Source: Photorhabdus akhurstii
GTDB lineage: Bacteria; Pseudomonadota; Gammaproteobacteria; Enterobacterales; Enterobacteriaceae
Assembly: GCF_018448925.1 (NCBI RefSeq)
Contig: NZ_RCWE01000027.1
Span: 1 to 64,000, forward strand
Reading direction: 5' to 3'
DNA length: 64,000 bases
The notes beneath the pieces are model-generated. The model saw nothing but the letters and a program-made list of their open reading frames with translations, had not been told where the DNA came from and did no database searches. Positions within the stretch are counted from its first letter, which is position 1. Each line of letters starts with the position of its first letter. Shown piece after piece: positions 53,079 to 62,855 of the stretch. The position numbers and the translations under genes were made by a program.

Positions 53079-56000
53079 ATGAAAAATATTGTTTCTAAAA
53101 AATTAGCTGAGAATGTTCGTGATGGATTGGTTAGTTATTACTTAGGGCATATTTCAAAAATAGCTAATTCACCCGATTTAAAAACGCCGGATGATTTATA
53201 TCAATATTTACTGATTGATAATCAGGTATCTAGTCAGGTTAATACCAGTGTCGTTGCACAAGCGATTTCCAGTATTCAGCAATATATTAATGGCATTATG
53301 CTTAACATGGAACCTGGGTATGATTATCAATATGAAGATAGAGTAGAGAAATGGAGTGATGTTTTAAGTCAATATAATATTTGGGCTGGTTTTCAACAGT
53401 TATGGAATTATCCAGAGAATTATATTAGTCCTATATTACGCCAGGGTAAAACAAGTGATTTTAAAGAGTTGGAGGATAATTTAAATAAAGGGAAGTTGAG
53501 TGATGAAGTTGTTCAAGAAGTTATATTGAATTATTTAAATAAATTTGAAGAAATAAGTAACTTAGAGTTAATGAGTGGCTATGTCAATACGACTAAAGAA
53601 TTATCTCCCGCTCAATCTGAATATTATTTTATTGGTAAGATGAATATTACGCCAGGTCAATATTATTGGCGATCGCTGAATATGGCTAATCGAAATATGC
53701 AAGATGTCATTAATCCTACCGCTTGGAAAGAATGGGAGAAAATTAGTATTCCTGCTACTGGGGAAGTGATTAAGATCCGGCCAGTTGTTATTGATGGTCG
53801 TCTTCATATCGTTTGGTTGGCACATGAAGTTGATAATAATAAAGAAGAAAAAAATTATTATAGTATTAATTTGATATATCGAAAATTTAATGGTGAATGG
53901 AGTCTGCCAAATAAATTACGTACTTTTACCAGCGATAAGAGTAAAGTTAATGATGGTTTTGAACTCATTGCATTAATGGATTTGCGAGCTGAACCGGTAT
54001 TAGTTATTTCTGCTATTTATAAGTCAGTAAAAACAGAAAATAATACATCAGGAGAAGAGAGCTATCCTTACTCCTGTAATTTACTATTTAACGAAGTTCC
54101 TGTGCCTCTGGTTGGTGGCAAGTTATTAGATCTCTACATTTATCAACAGATTAAATCTAATTCTACGGAAGATCTTACACAATCAAATATGTTGTCAGCC
54201 TATTTTGGGGATGCATACAAATTAGTTGATAAACCGGTTTATCAGGAGTCAGGAAGTTATCCTGGGCTTGCGACAGAAAAAATGAACCTATTTGCTGAAA
54301 TGGGTAGTAGAAAACTGCGTCTCAGTGGTAATAATAGTTTGTCAATTGGGAAAGAGATTATTAAATCTGTAGTATGTGATATTGATCTTAAAAGTAAATC
54401 TAGTGAAGCAGGAAAGGTTAATATTTCACTTGCTGATGGCGCAAAAGAAAATAATGGAAAAATAACCGTTTCTGTCGCGGTGACTATTAATGATAATAGT
54501 TATGGGTCAGGTGACTATTTTTATATTATGTTTAATTCCAGTCAGAGTGGTTATCCTGAGTTGAACGTTAATTTCTCTGAATGGGGACAAAAGCAAGGTA
54601 ATACTTATCATTTTGCCAAAGAAATGGAAGTACCGCTGTCTGGACTAAAAGAAGCTAAAGTATTTAGTTCAGAACTCAATAAATCTGGTGGTAAACTTGT
54701 TGCTTCTGGAGAGGGAACGCCAAAAGTAGATATTGATCATTCCGGTTATCGGGAGGCTGATTTCTGTTTATGGCATACTAAAGGAGGGAGCGATAGTCTG
54801 TTATATTCAGAACGCCAATTACTCAATGGAAAGAGTATTATTCCTACTGTAGAACTTGATCTCGATGAAATAAATGGTAATGATCCGAGTGTATTTTTAA
54901 AATTAGGTTATAAGAAAGAGGGTGAAGATGCGGATTTAGGTTATAACTATTATGAAATTAAACTAAGTAAAACGCCTTATCCTAATTTGCTGTTGGCCTA
55001 TGATAAAAAAACGCAAGCACAGTATTTGGACATTACTGAATTACAATTTAAATATCGATCTATCAGATTAAATACCTTATTTGGCAAGGAACTTATTGCG
55101 CGGGCTAACCACTCTATTTCTGATGTACTGAGTTGGAAGGCGCAACATATTAAAGAGCCGCCTATTCCGGGGAGTGATGAAAATAATGATTCAGCGCTTA
55201 ACGGAGCAAATAGTATTTATTTCTGGGAGCTTTTCTTCCATGTGCCTTATTTAGTTGCGTATCAACTCAATACTTCACAACAATATCAGGATGCTCAAAA
55301 CTGGTTACACTATATTTTCAATCCAGGAGTAAAAAATAAGGCTAATGGTAGCCCAGGCTATTGGAATTGCAGCCTGTTAGAGGTTTCTCAAGATAGTTCA
55401 GTACAACTAAAAGGATTACAAGATCCAGATGCGATAGCTTATGCCGATCCGGTACATTATAAGAAAGCCATATTCCAAATGTATGTGCAGAACTTAATTG
55501 ATTTCGGTGATAGTTTTTATCGCTTTCTGACCAATGACGGACTTAATAATGCTAAATTACGCTATCTTCAAGCACAGCAATTGCTTGGTCCCAGACCTGA
55601 TTTTGATTTAGTCAGTCATTGGCTACCGATTGAATTGGCAGATGTCACCTCTTCAAAGAATAATAAATTACGAGAATTTGAGAGTAATTTTGATCCTGAT
55701 ATATTAATTGATCTTCCAGCCACTAAAGTCAGTGCTCATACGGCGGTGGATAATGCGATATTTAGAGTGCCGTTGAATAATGATTTACTGTGGTATTGGG
55801 ATATTTTATCCAGCAGATTTTATAATTTGCGCCATAATTTAACTTTAGATGGTAAACCTTTATCGCTACCATTATATGCAACACCTGTCGATCCGAAAAA
55901 TTTGCTCGCTTTACTGGCGAACGGTGGATCATTATTAGCAGCAGGTAGTACGGCTATTTTGAATATACCGCCTTATCGTTTCCGGGCATTATTACCCAGT

Positions 56001-57497
56001 GTTTATCATGCGGTAGATACATTAAGTCATTTTGGTGATTTACTCTTGAATGCGCAAGAACGTAAAGATCGCGCGGAACAGGAAGAGTTGAATCAATTAC
56101 ATTTGAAAGAGTTAGCTGTTTTTACCATTTCATTGCAGAAAGATGCTGTCGCAATCGCTGAAAAAGGGAAACAGGCATTATTAAAAAGTCAGCAGACAAT
56201 ACAACAACGGATTGATCATTATAAGGCGCTTTATGATGAAAACATTTCTACAGATGAAACCAATGCTCTGAATTTACAAGGTACGGCAAAAATTATTTCT
56301 TCTGTTGAGGAAGGAATGTTAACCGCCGCCGGTGCCGCTTCGCTGATACCGAGTATTGCGGGAACGTCATTTGGTGGACAACGATGGCATATGCCGCTTG
56401 TTTGTTCCGCGGGTATTACACGTACGGCATCATTAATGATGCAAATGGCAAGTGATGCATTGAGCGTTAAAGCCAGTTATAACCGGCGACGTGAAGAGTG
56501 GGAGATTCAATATAAACAGGCGGAAAGTGAGCTGGAAATGTTGAAAAAACAGATTGAACAGCAAGAGGCGCAAATTTCCGCTGCGAATACAACATTACAA
56601 CAGTCTCAGGCTCAACTGCAAAAAGAGCAGGATATGTATCAGTTTCTTACTGTGACTAGGGTAACGAAATCTTCGCTTTATCAATGGCTGAATGATCAGA
56701 TGATGTCATTATATCGTCAGGCTTACGATGCAGTGCTTTCGCTATGTTTAAATGCACAAGCATGTTGGCAATATGAAATGGGGGATTTTTCCACACAATT
56801 TATTGTACAAAATGGTTGGGACGATAATCATAATGGTTTGTTGGTCGGAGAAAAGATTAAACTGAATCTATTGAAAATGGAATCGGCTTATTTGAATCGT
56901 AATGAACGTCGTTTAGAGTTAACTAAAACGATCTCGTTAAAAAATCTATTGTCTGATACGAAAAAATGGCAAGATATTCAATCTGAACTTAAAACCGGTG
57001 AAGGAATTACATTTATATTGAATGAGAAATTATTTGATCAGGATTATGCCGGGCATTATTTACGCCAGATCACTTCTGTATCGGTCACGCTGCCGACATT
57101 AATTGGTCCTTATCAGGATATTAAAGCGACTTTAACTCAAACCAAAAGTTATACATTGAAAACGCCGGATATTAATGGTGTGAAATATTTACTTTCAAAT
57201 AAAGAGGGCGATAATAAACAAATTGTTACGAATTTGAGAGCGAGTCAACAAATCGCACTTTCATCAGGGATTAATGATAGCGGTACATTTAATCTTAATT
57301 TCGGTGATGATCGCTATTTACCTTTTGAAGGAACGGGGGCGGTTTCTGACTGGAAACTCACCTTCCCATCAGCGGCAACAGACAGTATACAGCGAGATAT
57401 TCTGGATAATTTGACAGATATTATTTTGCATGTATGTTATACCGCGAAGGATGGCGGAGAGGCATTTTCTGGTCAGGTAAGAGAACTACTTAAATAA
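53079..57497 (+). CDS. Tc toxin A component, C-terminal part (TcaB-like)
   Basis: 1472 residues. The start (DDLYQYLLIDNQVSSQV, then AISSIQQYIN) aligns with TcdA near residue 1030. The C-terminal half has YNLRHNLTLDGKPLSLPLYA, followed by TPVDPKNLL, a long coiled-coil (NRRREEWEIQYKQAESELE onward), and SVTLPTLIGPYQDIKATL and IILHVCYTAK near the end, which are the channel and TcB-binding domains. A variable central part (about 380-640) probably carries receptor-binding domains. AGAGG precedes the ATG. No TcB or TcC gene follows in the window, so the toxin would need components encoded elsewhere. Confidence 0.88.
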   Translation: MKNIVSKKLAENVRDGLVSYYLGHISKIANSPDLKTPDDLYQYLLIDNQVSSQVNTSVVAQAISSIQQYINGIMLNMEPGYDYQYEDRVEKWSDVLSQYNIWAGFQQLWNYPENYISPILRQGKTSDFKELEDNLNKGKLSDEVVQEVILNYLNKFEEISNLELMSGYVNTTKELSPAQSEYYFIGKMNITPGQYYWRSLNMANRNMQDVINPTAWKEWEKISIPATGEVIKIRPVVIDGRLHIVWLAHEVDNNKEEKNYYSINLIYRKFNGEWSLPNKLRTFTSDKSKVNDGFELIALMDLRAEPVLVISAIYKSVKTENNTSGEESYPYSCNLLFNEVPVPLVGGKLLDLYIYQQIKSNSTEDLTQSNMLSAYFGDAYKLVDKPVYQESGSYPGLATEKMNLFAEMGSRKLRLSGNNSLSIGKEIIKSVVCDIDLKSKSSEAGKVNISLADGAKENNGKITVSVAVTINDNSYGSGDYFYIMFNSSQSGYPELNVNFSEWGQKQGNTYHFAKEMEVPLSGLKEAKVFSSELNKSGGKLVASGEGTPKVDIDHSGYREADFCLWHTKGGSDSLLYSERQLLNGKSIIPTVELDLDEINGNDPSVFLKLGYKKEGEDADLGYNYYEIKLSKTPYPNLLLAYDKKTQAQYLDITELQFKYRSIRLNTLFGKELIARANHSISDVLSWKAQHIKEPPIPGSDENNDSALNGANSIYFWELFFHVPYLVAYQLNTSQQYQDAQNWLHYIFNPGVKNKANGSPGYWNCSLLEVSQDSSVQLKGLQDPDAIAYADPVHYKKAIFQMYVQNLIDFGDSFYRFLTNDGLNNAKLRYLQAQQLLGPRPDFDLVSHWLPIELADVTSSKNNKLREFESNFDPDILIDLPATKVSAHTAVDNAIFRVPLNNDLLWYWDILSSRFYNLRHNLTLDGKPLSLPLYATPVDPKNLLALLANGGSLLAAGSTAILNIPPYRFRALLPSVYHAVDTLSHFGDLLLNAQERKDRAEQEELNQLHLKELAVFTISLQKDAVAIAEKGKQALLKSQQTIQQRIDHYKALYDENISTDETNALNLQGTAKIISSVEEGMLTAAGAASLIPSIAGTSFGGQRWHMPLVCSAGITRTASLMMQMASDALSVKASYNRRREEWEIQYKQAESELEMLKKQIEQQEAQISAANTTLQQSQAQLQKEQDMYQFLTVTRVTKSSLYQWLNDQMMSLYRQAYDAVLSLCLNAQACWQYEMGDFSTQFIVQNGWDDNHNGLLVGEKIKLNLLKMESAYLNRNERRLELTKTISLKNLLSDTKKWQDIQSELKTGEGITFILNEKLFDQDYAGHYLRQITSVSVTLPTLIGPYQDIKATLTQTKSYTLKTPDINGVKYLLSNKEGDNKQIVTNLRASQQIALSSGINDSGTFNLNFGDDRYLPFEGTGAVSDWKLTFPSAATDSIQRDILDNLTDIILHVCYTAKDGGEAFSGQVRELLK

Positions 57498-57540
57498 TAC
57501 GTTTATTTGTTGCTGTTTCTGTATCTAATATTTAATTAGG

Positions 57541-57587
57541 AATCTGGTAAATTTATTTTTATTATTTGCCAGGTTCTTGTTATTTTG
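57541..57587 (+). terminator. Terminator of the Tc toxin genes
   Basis: AATCTGGTAAAT, 11-base loop, ATTTGCCAGGTT (two G-T pairs), then CTTGTTATTTT. Confidence 0.8.
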
Positions 57588-57602
57588 GTTAGGAATTAGG
57601 TC

Positions 57603-57797
57603 ATGATAAACAATACGTTAAAAATTGACGGCCATATGGCTGTGATCACTTTTGACCCGGAAATCGAGATGTTTCGTGGTGAGTTTGTCGCGTTAAATGG
57701 TGGCGCTGACTTTTACGTATATAGTGTCGATGAGCTGAAAAAAGATGGCATAGAACCTTACAAATTGTATAGCGGTAATGAAATCAGGGGCTTTTAA
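57603..57797 (+). pseudogene. Decayed HicB antitoxin
   Basis: 64 residues: LKIDGHMAVITFDPEIEMFRGE, then SVDELKKDGIEPYKLYSG. This is a HicB-type N-terminus, but about 17 residues normally found between the SVDELKK and GIEPYK parts are missing and the C-terminal HTH/RHH domain is replaced by NEIRGF and a stop. Typical HicB is about 110 residues. No HicA toxin lies beside it. Probably an inactive remnant. Confidence 0.7.
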
Positions 57798-57799
57798 GT

Positions 57800-57840
57800 A
57801 AAAGTGAAATTCAGCGTGCTAAGCGCTGGATCTCACTTTT
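57800..57840. terminator. Bidirectional terminator between the HicB relic and the XRE gene
   Basis: AAAAGTGAAATTCAGCG, loop TGCTAAG, CGCTGGATCTCACTTTT. The 17-bp stem has one mismatch and one wobble, with A and T runs on the two sides. Confidence 0.85.
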
Positions 57841-57847
57841 GAGAGAG

Positions 57848-58159
57848 TTAAACGGCGGGTAATGTGGTTAAAGCGACTTCCGGCTCGCTTATCTCGATAT
57901 GCCGGATATATACACCAGCATGAGCCATCATCGCAATCAACTTATCCACACTGAAAAGCTGTATTTTTCCCCTGGCAAGTTCTGAAACACGGGGTTGGGT
58001 AATCCCCAGTACTTTGGCGGCTTCAGCTTGGGTAAATTCCCGTTTTGCTATCCATGCGTTGAGCGTATTCGTTAGTTGCGCACGGATCTTCATGTTTTCG
58101 GCCTGTTCTGGTGTATCACTGATCGCGTCCCATACGCTTTCAAAAGTCTGCATTTTCAT
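57848..58159 (-). CDS. XRE-family antitoxin-like regulator (HigA2-type)
   Basis: 103 residues, with a helix-turn-helix at about 43-80: TQAEAAKVLGITQPRVSELA, then RGKIQLFSVDKLIAMM. This layout fits the HigA2/XRE antitoxins of RelE-type systems. Its ATG overlaps the stop of the upstream gene (ATGA), so the two are co-translated. The upstream partner, however, is not RelE-like. It may be an orphan antitoxin or a regulator of a different kind of pair. Confidence 0.78.
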   Translation of the reverse strand: MKMQTFESVWDAISDTPEQAENMKIRAQLTNTLNAWIAKREFTQAEAAKVLGITQPRVSELARGKIQLFSVDKLIAMMAHAGVYIRHIEISEPEVALTTLPAV

Positions 58160-58368
58160 AATTTCCGCTCTTGTATCAATGCCTTAAAGCGTTTTCTGGC
58201 AAGTTCCACATCTTGCTTACTGGTTGACTGTTTTTTTGGAAGCAGTGCAGTACTTAAATTGCTAACTTGAATTCTAGCTTCGAGTTTTTTGGTTAAATCA
58301 CCGTTAGAAATATTAGCCTCTTCTAGCTCTTTGGCAAAGCCGAGCATTTCGTTCAATTTAGTGCTCAT
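58156..58368 (-). CDS. Small protein paired with the XRE gene, unknown
   Basis: 70 residues. The ATG at 58368 is six bases after GAGG; an ATG at 58401 has no site. The sequence is charged and predicted largely helical (KLNEMLGFAKELEEA, LARKRFKALIQERK). I do not recognise a family. It precedes and overlaps the XRE gene by four bases, as a toxin or antitoxin partner would, but it lacks RelE, HigB or HipA motifs. Confidence 0.5.
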   Translation of the reverse strand: MSTKLNEMLGFAKELEEANISNGDLTKKLEARIQVSNLSTALLPKKQSTSKQDVELARKRFKALIQERKL

Positions 58369-58465
58369 TTTTACCTCTATTAAAAGTCCTGGTTCGAGCA
58401 TTTTTTATCATCATACTGCAAAAGTTCTGCGGCAACGTATTTTAACCTTCTAAATCATCTTTCTC

Positions 58466-58485
58466 AGGCCGCCATTTGGCGGCCT
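58466..58485 (-). terminator. Hairpin downstream of afuC
   Basis: AGGCCGCCA, loop TT, TGGCGGCCT, a perfect 9-bp stem 35 bases past the afuC stop codon. There is no T run on either side, so it is a 3' stabiliser or weak terminator. Confidence 0.5.
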
Positions 58486-58519
58486 ATTGATCTAAAAGTC
58501 AGGATTTTTTGCAATCAAA

Positions 58520-59575
58520 TTAACAGTTGCTTTTCTCGGCCAAAATAAACATCCCAAACGGATGAATTTCCAGATAATAATTATCGCCAACATCGGGTTG
58601 CAATTGGGTAGCGTTAATCTGTAATAGCAGAGTTTGCCCTTGCCAATCTACGGTGACTTCATATTGTGGCCCCATGTAAGCCACATGACTAATGGTACAG
58701 CGTTGGCTGGTATTACCTTGATGGCTCAGGGTAATTGCTTCCGGTCTGACGCCTACCGTTACCGATTGTTTGTTGGTGGTAAAGTTTGCTGGCCGTGGCA
58801 GGCGATATTGAAAAATCTCAACATAATCAGCACCTAAAGTCGCCGGGAAGATATTGGCGTCTCCCATAAAACTTGCCATAAACTCAGACGCCGGTTGGCG
58901 ATAGAGTGTTTGTGGCGTGCCGATTTGCATGATTTTACCTTTATTCATCACCAGTACCGCATCGGAAACTGCAAATGCCTCACTTTGATCATGAGTAACA
59001 TATAGCGAGGTAATATTAAATTGCTGCTGCAATTCGCGGATTTTCTCGCGCATACTGCGACGCAGATTGGCGTCAAGGTTACTCAGCGGTTCATCGAAAA
59101 GTAACACTTTAGGCTTGAGGATCAGTGCGCGAGCGAGAGCGACACGCTGTTGTTGACCGCCGGAGATTTGGTCTACGTAACGATCTTCAAAGCCGCCTAA
59201 ATCCACCAGCTCCAGCGCCTCTTTAACCCGTTCGCGTATTTCTGCTTTAGGCCGCCCTAGCATTTTCAGCCCGTAACCAATATTTTCCCCCAGCGACATA
59301 TGTGGGAATAGGGCATAAGACTGAAATACCATACAGATGTCCCGCTGCTGAATAGAGCGATCTGTAACGTCTTCACCATCAATGAAAATCTTACCTGCGC
59401 TAGGTTTCTCCAGTCCGGCGACCAGACGTAACACAGTGGTTTTACCGCAGCCGGAGGGTCCTAACAGTGTGACCATATGTCCCAGTGGAATAGAGAGCTC
59501 CAGATTATCGATCACGGTGTTGCTACCGAACCGTTTGGTTACATTTTTCAGTTCGACAAAATTTTGTTGTGTCAT
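58520..59575 (-). CDS. afuC: Hexose-phosphate ABC transporter ATPase
   Basis: 351 residues, ABC ATPase of the FbpC/PotA type. Walker A is GPSGCGKTT (39-47), the Q-loop [10 protein letters not shown], signature [13 protein letters not shown], Walker [13 protein letters not shown] and the H-loop [12 protein letters not shown]-terminal regulatory domain (TOBE-like, about 240-345) follows. The sequence is close to E. coli AfuC. AfuABC was named for ferric iron, but in Actinobacillus the binding protein takes sugar phosphates, and the linkage to uhpC here supports hexose-phosphate import. GGAG precedes the ATG; it starts 15 bases after afuB. Confidence 0.9.
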   Translation of the reverse strand: MTQQNFVELKNVTKRFGSNTVIDNLELSIPLGHMVTLLGPSGCGKTTVLRLVAGLEKPSAGKIFIDGEDVTDRSIQQRDICMVFQSYALFPHMSLGENIGYGLKMLGRPKAEIRERVKEALELVDLGGFEDRYVDQISGGQQQRVALARALILKPKVLLFDEPLSNLDANLRRSMREKIRELQQQFNITSLYVTHDQSEAFAVSDAVLVMNKGKIMQIGTPQTLYRQPASEFMASFMGDANIFPATLGADYVEIFQYRLPRPANFTTNKQSVTVGVRPEAITLSHQGNTSQRCTISHVAYMGPQYEVTVDWQGQTLLLQINATQLQPDVGDNYYLEIHPFGMFILAEKSNC

Positions 59576-59590
59576 GTCGTCACTCCGTGA

Positions 59591-61669
59591 TTACTGTGTG
59601 TTTTTGGCTTTGGAACGAGAAATCCGCGCTTCGCCAATCAGGTAGTCAAATAAGAAAATAATGGCCAGCATAACTACAATCAGGATCGAGCCATAAGCGA
59701 TAGCGACCCCGTATTCACCATCTTCCACTCGATTCAGAATATAAGAGGTTGCTACGCGGGTGTCTGGTGTAACCAGGAAGACAATCGCGCTGACGGTGGT
59801 AATCGCACGAACAAAGCTATAGATCAGTGCAGATAAAATCGCCGGGCGCAGTAAGGGCAACAGTATATGGAAGATGGTTTTCATCGATCCGGCGCGTAGG
59901 CTGAGTGAAGCTTCATCCAGTGATTTATCAATTTGTCCAAGACCGGCAATACCTGCCCGGATACCCACCGGTACATTGCGCATGGTCATGGAGATAATGA
60001 CGATTGCCGCAGTTCCGGTGAGATAAAAAGGTGAATCGTTGAAGGCCAGAATGTAGGAAACCCCGGCGACGGTACCCGGTACGGCAAAACATAGCATGGT
60101 GGTGAATTCGATGGTCTTTTTACCGCGAAATTCCTGGCGTACAACAATGTAGGCAATTAACAAGCCAAGGATAGCGGTAATCGGGGCAGCGATACCGGCG
60201 TAGAGCAGGGTATCCAATAATGATGGCCATGCGCCGTCGCTCATCCCTTGACCGAACAGTTTGATAAAATTATCCAAGGTCAGGGTGTAATCCACTCCCC
60301 AGTTAACGGTGAAACTGCCGTAGAAGATGCTGCCGTACAATAGAATGTTGAACACAACCCAGATAAACAGGATGGCACAGACACCCCAAACCAGTGAAGT
60401 TGGCAACGGTTGTACATCACCACGGTAGGATTTGCCGGAAACCGTGACATAGGAACGTTTACCAATCCACAAATACTGAATGCAGAAGACCAGTAGCGAG
60501 AAAACCAGCAGCGAAGCGCCGAGCGTACTGGCGGCTTGATAGTCGAGTTGAGAACCGGTGATATAGAAATAGATCTGGGTCGCCAGTACGTCAAAGCTGC
60601 CGCCCAGTACCAGTGGGTTACTGAAATCTGCCAGCGACTGGACAATGACAATCAGGAAAGAGTTCGCCAGTGCCGGTTTCAACAGCGGGATAAAAACATT
60701 GAAGAACGTCTGATAGCGGTTGGCACGCAGAGTATAAGCAGCTTCTTCCAATGAGGGATGGATGGTTTTGATGGCGCCATCAAGGATCATAAACGCCATT
60801 GGTGTGAAGGCTAGAACTTGCGCCAGCCAGATGCCGGTAAAGCCATACAGCCAGTTGGTGTTGGTTAGGCCAAACCAGGTTGCCATAAATTCAGTGATAT
60901 AACCGGAACGGCCCATCATCAATGTGACGCCTAAACCGACAACAAACGGCGGGGTGACGATGGGTAAGATGGAGAATACCCGGCCAATAATGGCGGAACG
61001 GCGGGCGATTCTGGCGGTATAAATTGCCAGTACTAGCCCGAAGAAGGTGCAACCTGCGCCAACCGCCAGCGAGAGCAAAACGGAGTTGATGATAACCTGA
61101 ATAATATGTGCCTGCCCCAGGATCGATATAAAAGCAAATGGGGCAAACTGACCGGCATCATCCGTAAACATCGGAATAAAGATGGCAATACTCGGATAAA
61201 GGATAAATATGCCGATGAGGGCAATAACCGTGACTAATGAGCCGATAACAAAACTATCACCACCTAACCACTCAAGGCGAGACAGGGCTAGAGTGATAAT
61301 CGCGCCCAGCGAGATAAATAGGAAAATCGTCGAGTAGCCTAGCCCACGACCAATAATCGCTGCGCTGATAACGACAAATAGCGCGCATAATAAAGCATAA
61401 CCTGCATCAAAATAGTGGCGGTTACGTTGATTGCGATTTGCTGGTGTCAGTGGACGTAGCAGCAGCACTGAGGGTAGCAGGAACCACAGTAAGCCGATGT
61501 TTAATCCATTCCAGCCATAAGAGGCGAAGAGTTCATCTTGAGTAGATTCGAAAAGGCCGTAGTCCAGGCTCCATGATGGCAGAAGCGCGAAAGCCAGCCA
61601 CATTAGAGCAATCCACCAGAACACGGCATCCTGCTTTTGTCTGATAGGCAGGGTAAAGGCGTGAGACAT
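59591..61669 (-). CDS. afuB: Hexose-phosphate ABC transporter permease, fused
   Basis: 692 residues, two permease halves in one chain as in AfuB/FbpB. There are about 12 membrane helices. Each half has an EAA loop for the ATPase: EEAAYTLRANRYQTFFNVFI in the first and DEASLSLRAGSMKTIFHILL in the second. AAGGAAATT precedes the ATG. The gene is separated from afuA by 137 bases that hold two strong hairpins. It forms the membrane channel with AfuC as ATPase. Confidence 0.9.
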   Translation of the reverse strand: MSHAFTLPIRQKQDAVFWWIALMWLAFALLPSWSLDYGLFESTQDELFASYGWNGLNIGLLWFLLPSVLLLRPLTPANRNQRNRHYFDAGYALLCALFVVISAAIIGRGLGYSTIFLFISLGAIITLALSRLEWLGGDSFVIGSLVTVIALIGIFILYPSIAIFIPMFTDDAGQFAPFAFISILGQAHIIQVIINSVLLSLAVGAGCTFFGLVLAIYTARIARRSAIIGRVFSILPIVTPPFVVGLGVTLMMGRSGYITEFMATWFGLTNTNWLYGFTGIWLAQVLAFTPMAFMILDGAIKTIHPSLEEAAYTLRANRYQTFFNVFIPLLKPALANSFLIVIVQSLADFSNPLVLGGSFDVLATQIYFYITGSQLDYQAASTLGASLLVFSLLVFCIQYLWIGKRSYVTVSGKSYRGDVQPLPTSLVWGVCAILFIWVVFNILLYGSIFYGSFTVNWGVDYTLTLDNFIKLFGQGMSDGAWPSLLDTLLYAGIAAPITAILGLLIAYIVVRQEFRGKKTIEFTTMLCFAVPGTVAGVSYILAFNDSPFYLTGTAAIVIISMTMRNVPVGIRAGIAGLGQIDKSLDEASLSLRAGSMKTIFHILLPLLRPAILSALIYSFVRAITTVSAIVFLVTPDTRVATSYILNRVEDGEYGVAIAYGSILIVVMLAIIFLFDYLIGEARISRSKAKNTQ

Positions 61670-61709
61670 AATTTCCTTCCGTTTTATTATTATTGTGTGG
61701 TAGCAGCAG

Positions 61710-61775
61710 TAAGAAGCTATCCTTTAAGGCATTATTGGCGCGGGAACATAAGGTAGCCTGACGGATAGCTTCTTA
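61710..61775 (-). repeat. Long inverted repeat in the afuA-afuB gap
   Basis: TAAGAAGCTATCC at 61710-61722 and GGATAGCTTCTTA at 61763-61775, a perfect 13-bp pair with a 40-base loop. Confidence 0.75.
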
Positions 61776-61798
61776 AGGGCGGGAAATGCTCCGCCCTT
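61775..61798 (-). terminator. Stem-loop directly after afuA
   Basis: AAGGGCGG, loop GAAATGCT, CCGCCCTT. A perfect 8-bp GC-rich stem 9 bases past the afuA stop codon. Leftward it is followed by AAGCTATCC and not a T run, so it is more likely an mRNA stabiliser that raises AfuA over AfuB, as is common for binding proteins. Confidence 0.65.
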
Positions 61799-61806
61799 GG
61801 CTGGCT

Positions 61807-62838
61807 TTATTTAGCCATTTTCACTTCTGTCACCCATTTGGTAATTAACTCTTTGCGTACATCACTGGAGCCATATTTATCCATGTCGTAATTGATTAGT
61901 TTTAGATCAGATAATTTAAGTGCTAAAGGAGAAGCTTTTGCCTTGGTATTGGTCAGGATCTGATAAGCTTTCCCTTTCTTCCAGCTCAATTCTTGTGCTT
62001 CTTTGGATAATACCCAGTCAACAAACAGTTTGGCGTTGTCCATATTGCGGGCATTTTTGATGATACTTACGCCGCCGATTTCATAACCGGTACTTTCACA
62101 TGGCGCGATAAGTTTTAGTGGTGCGCCATTTTCTACTTCTAATGAGTAATCATGCAGGAAACCGATACCAATCGCGGATTCGCCGCGGGCGGCATTACGT
62201 GCCGGGGCAATGCCGGATTTGGTGTACTGAGAAATATTGGCGTTGAGTTTTTTCAGATAATCAAATGCCTGATCTTTGCCCCATAACTGAACAAAGGTTG
62301 CTAACGCAGTGTAAGCAGTGCCTGAACTTTGAGGATCGGCAATCTGAATTTCGCCTTTATATATCGGTTTGGTGAGATCTTTCCAGCAGGTTGGAATCGG
62401 CAGATTTTTCTCTTTTAGACGTTCAGTGTTGACGCCATAGCCAAGAATACCGACGTAAACGGCGGAGCTGTAGTTGCCTTTACGTTTAGCCGGGTCGCGG
62501 AACTGCGGCATGATTTGCGTCAGATTAGGGGATTTGTAAGGCTCCAGCAGATCCATCTCTCCCGCTTGAGATTGTGGGTCCAGAGTCCCGCCGTACCAGA
62601 CATCCGCTTGTGGATTGCGTTTTTCGGCTTCAATTTTTGCCAAGGTACTGCCTGAGCCGTTACGGACAAAAGTGGTTTTTACATTGTATTTTTCACCGAA
62701 TGCTCTGGTTTCAGTTTCACACATAGCGTTAGTGGCGCTGCAATAAACGATCAATCGTCCGGCGGCTTGAGCGCTGTTGGTAAATGCAGCAACGACCAAA
62801 CCGGCTGCGATAAGTGTAGAGAGAGGTTTCAGTTTCAT
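61807..62838 (-). CDS. afuA: Hexose-phosphate binding protein
   Basis: 343 residues, periplasmic binding protein of the AfuA/FbpA type. The ATG at 62838 is eight bases after AGGA. A signal peptide (LSTLIAAGLVVAAFTNS) ends at AQA before AGRLIVYCSATN. The mature protein shows the family pattern TRAFGEKYNVKTTFVRNGSG, ADVWYGGTLDPQSQAGEMDL and GISYTK-type core IGIGFLHDYSLEVE. It binds sugar phosphates in Actinobacillus AfuA; the symbol reflects that. It starts 17 bases after uhpC. Confidence 0.88.
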   Translation of the reverse strand: MKLKPLSTLIAAGLVVAAFTNSAQAAGRLIVYCSATNAMCETETRAFGEKYNVKTTFVRNGSGSTLAKIEAEKRNPQADVWYGGTLDPQSQAGEMDLLEPYKSPNLTQIMPQFRDPAKRKGNYSSAVYVGILGYGVNTERLKEKNLPIPTCWKDLTKPIYKGEIQIADPQSSGTAYTALATFVQLWGKDQAFDYLKKLNANISQYTKSGIAPARNAARGESAIGIGFLHDYSLEVENGAPLKLIAPCESTGYEIGGVSIIKNARNMDNAKLFVDWVLSKEAQELSWKKGKAYQILTNTKAKASPLALKLSDLKLINYDMDKYGSSDVRKELITKWVTEVKMAK

Positions 62839-62855
62839 TGTCTTATCCTTAGTAT

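Noticed and set aside
53031-53079. Frameshift joining the two TcA genes into one
   Set aside because: The first ends in a clean stop, and the second has its own AGAGG and ATG 47 bases later. Two-gene TcA arrangements are known.
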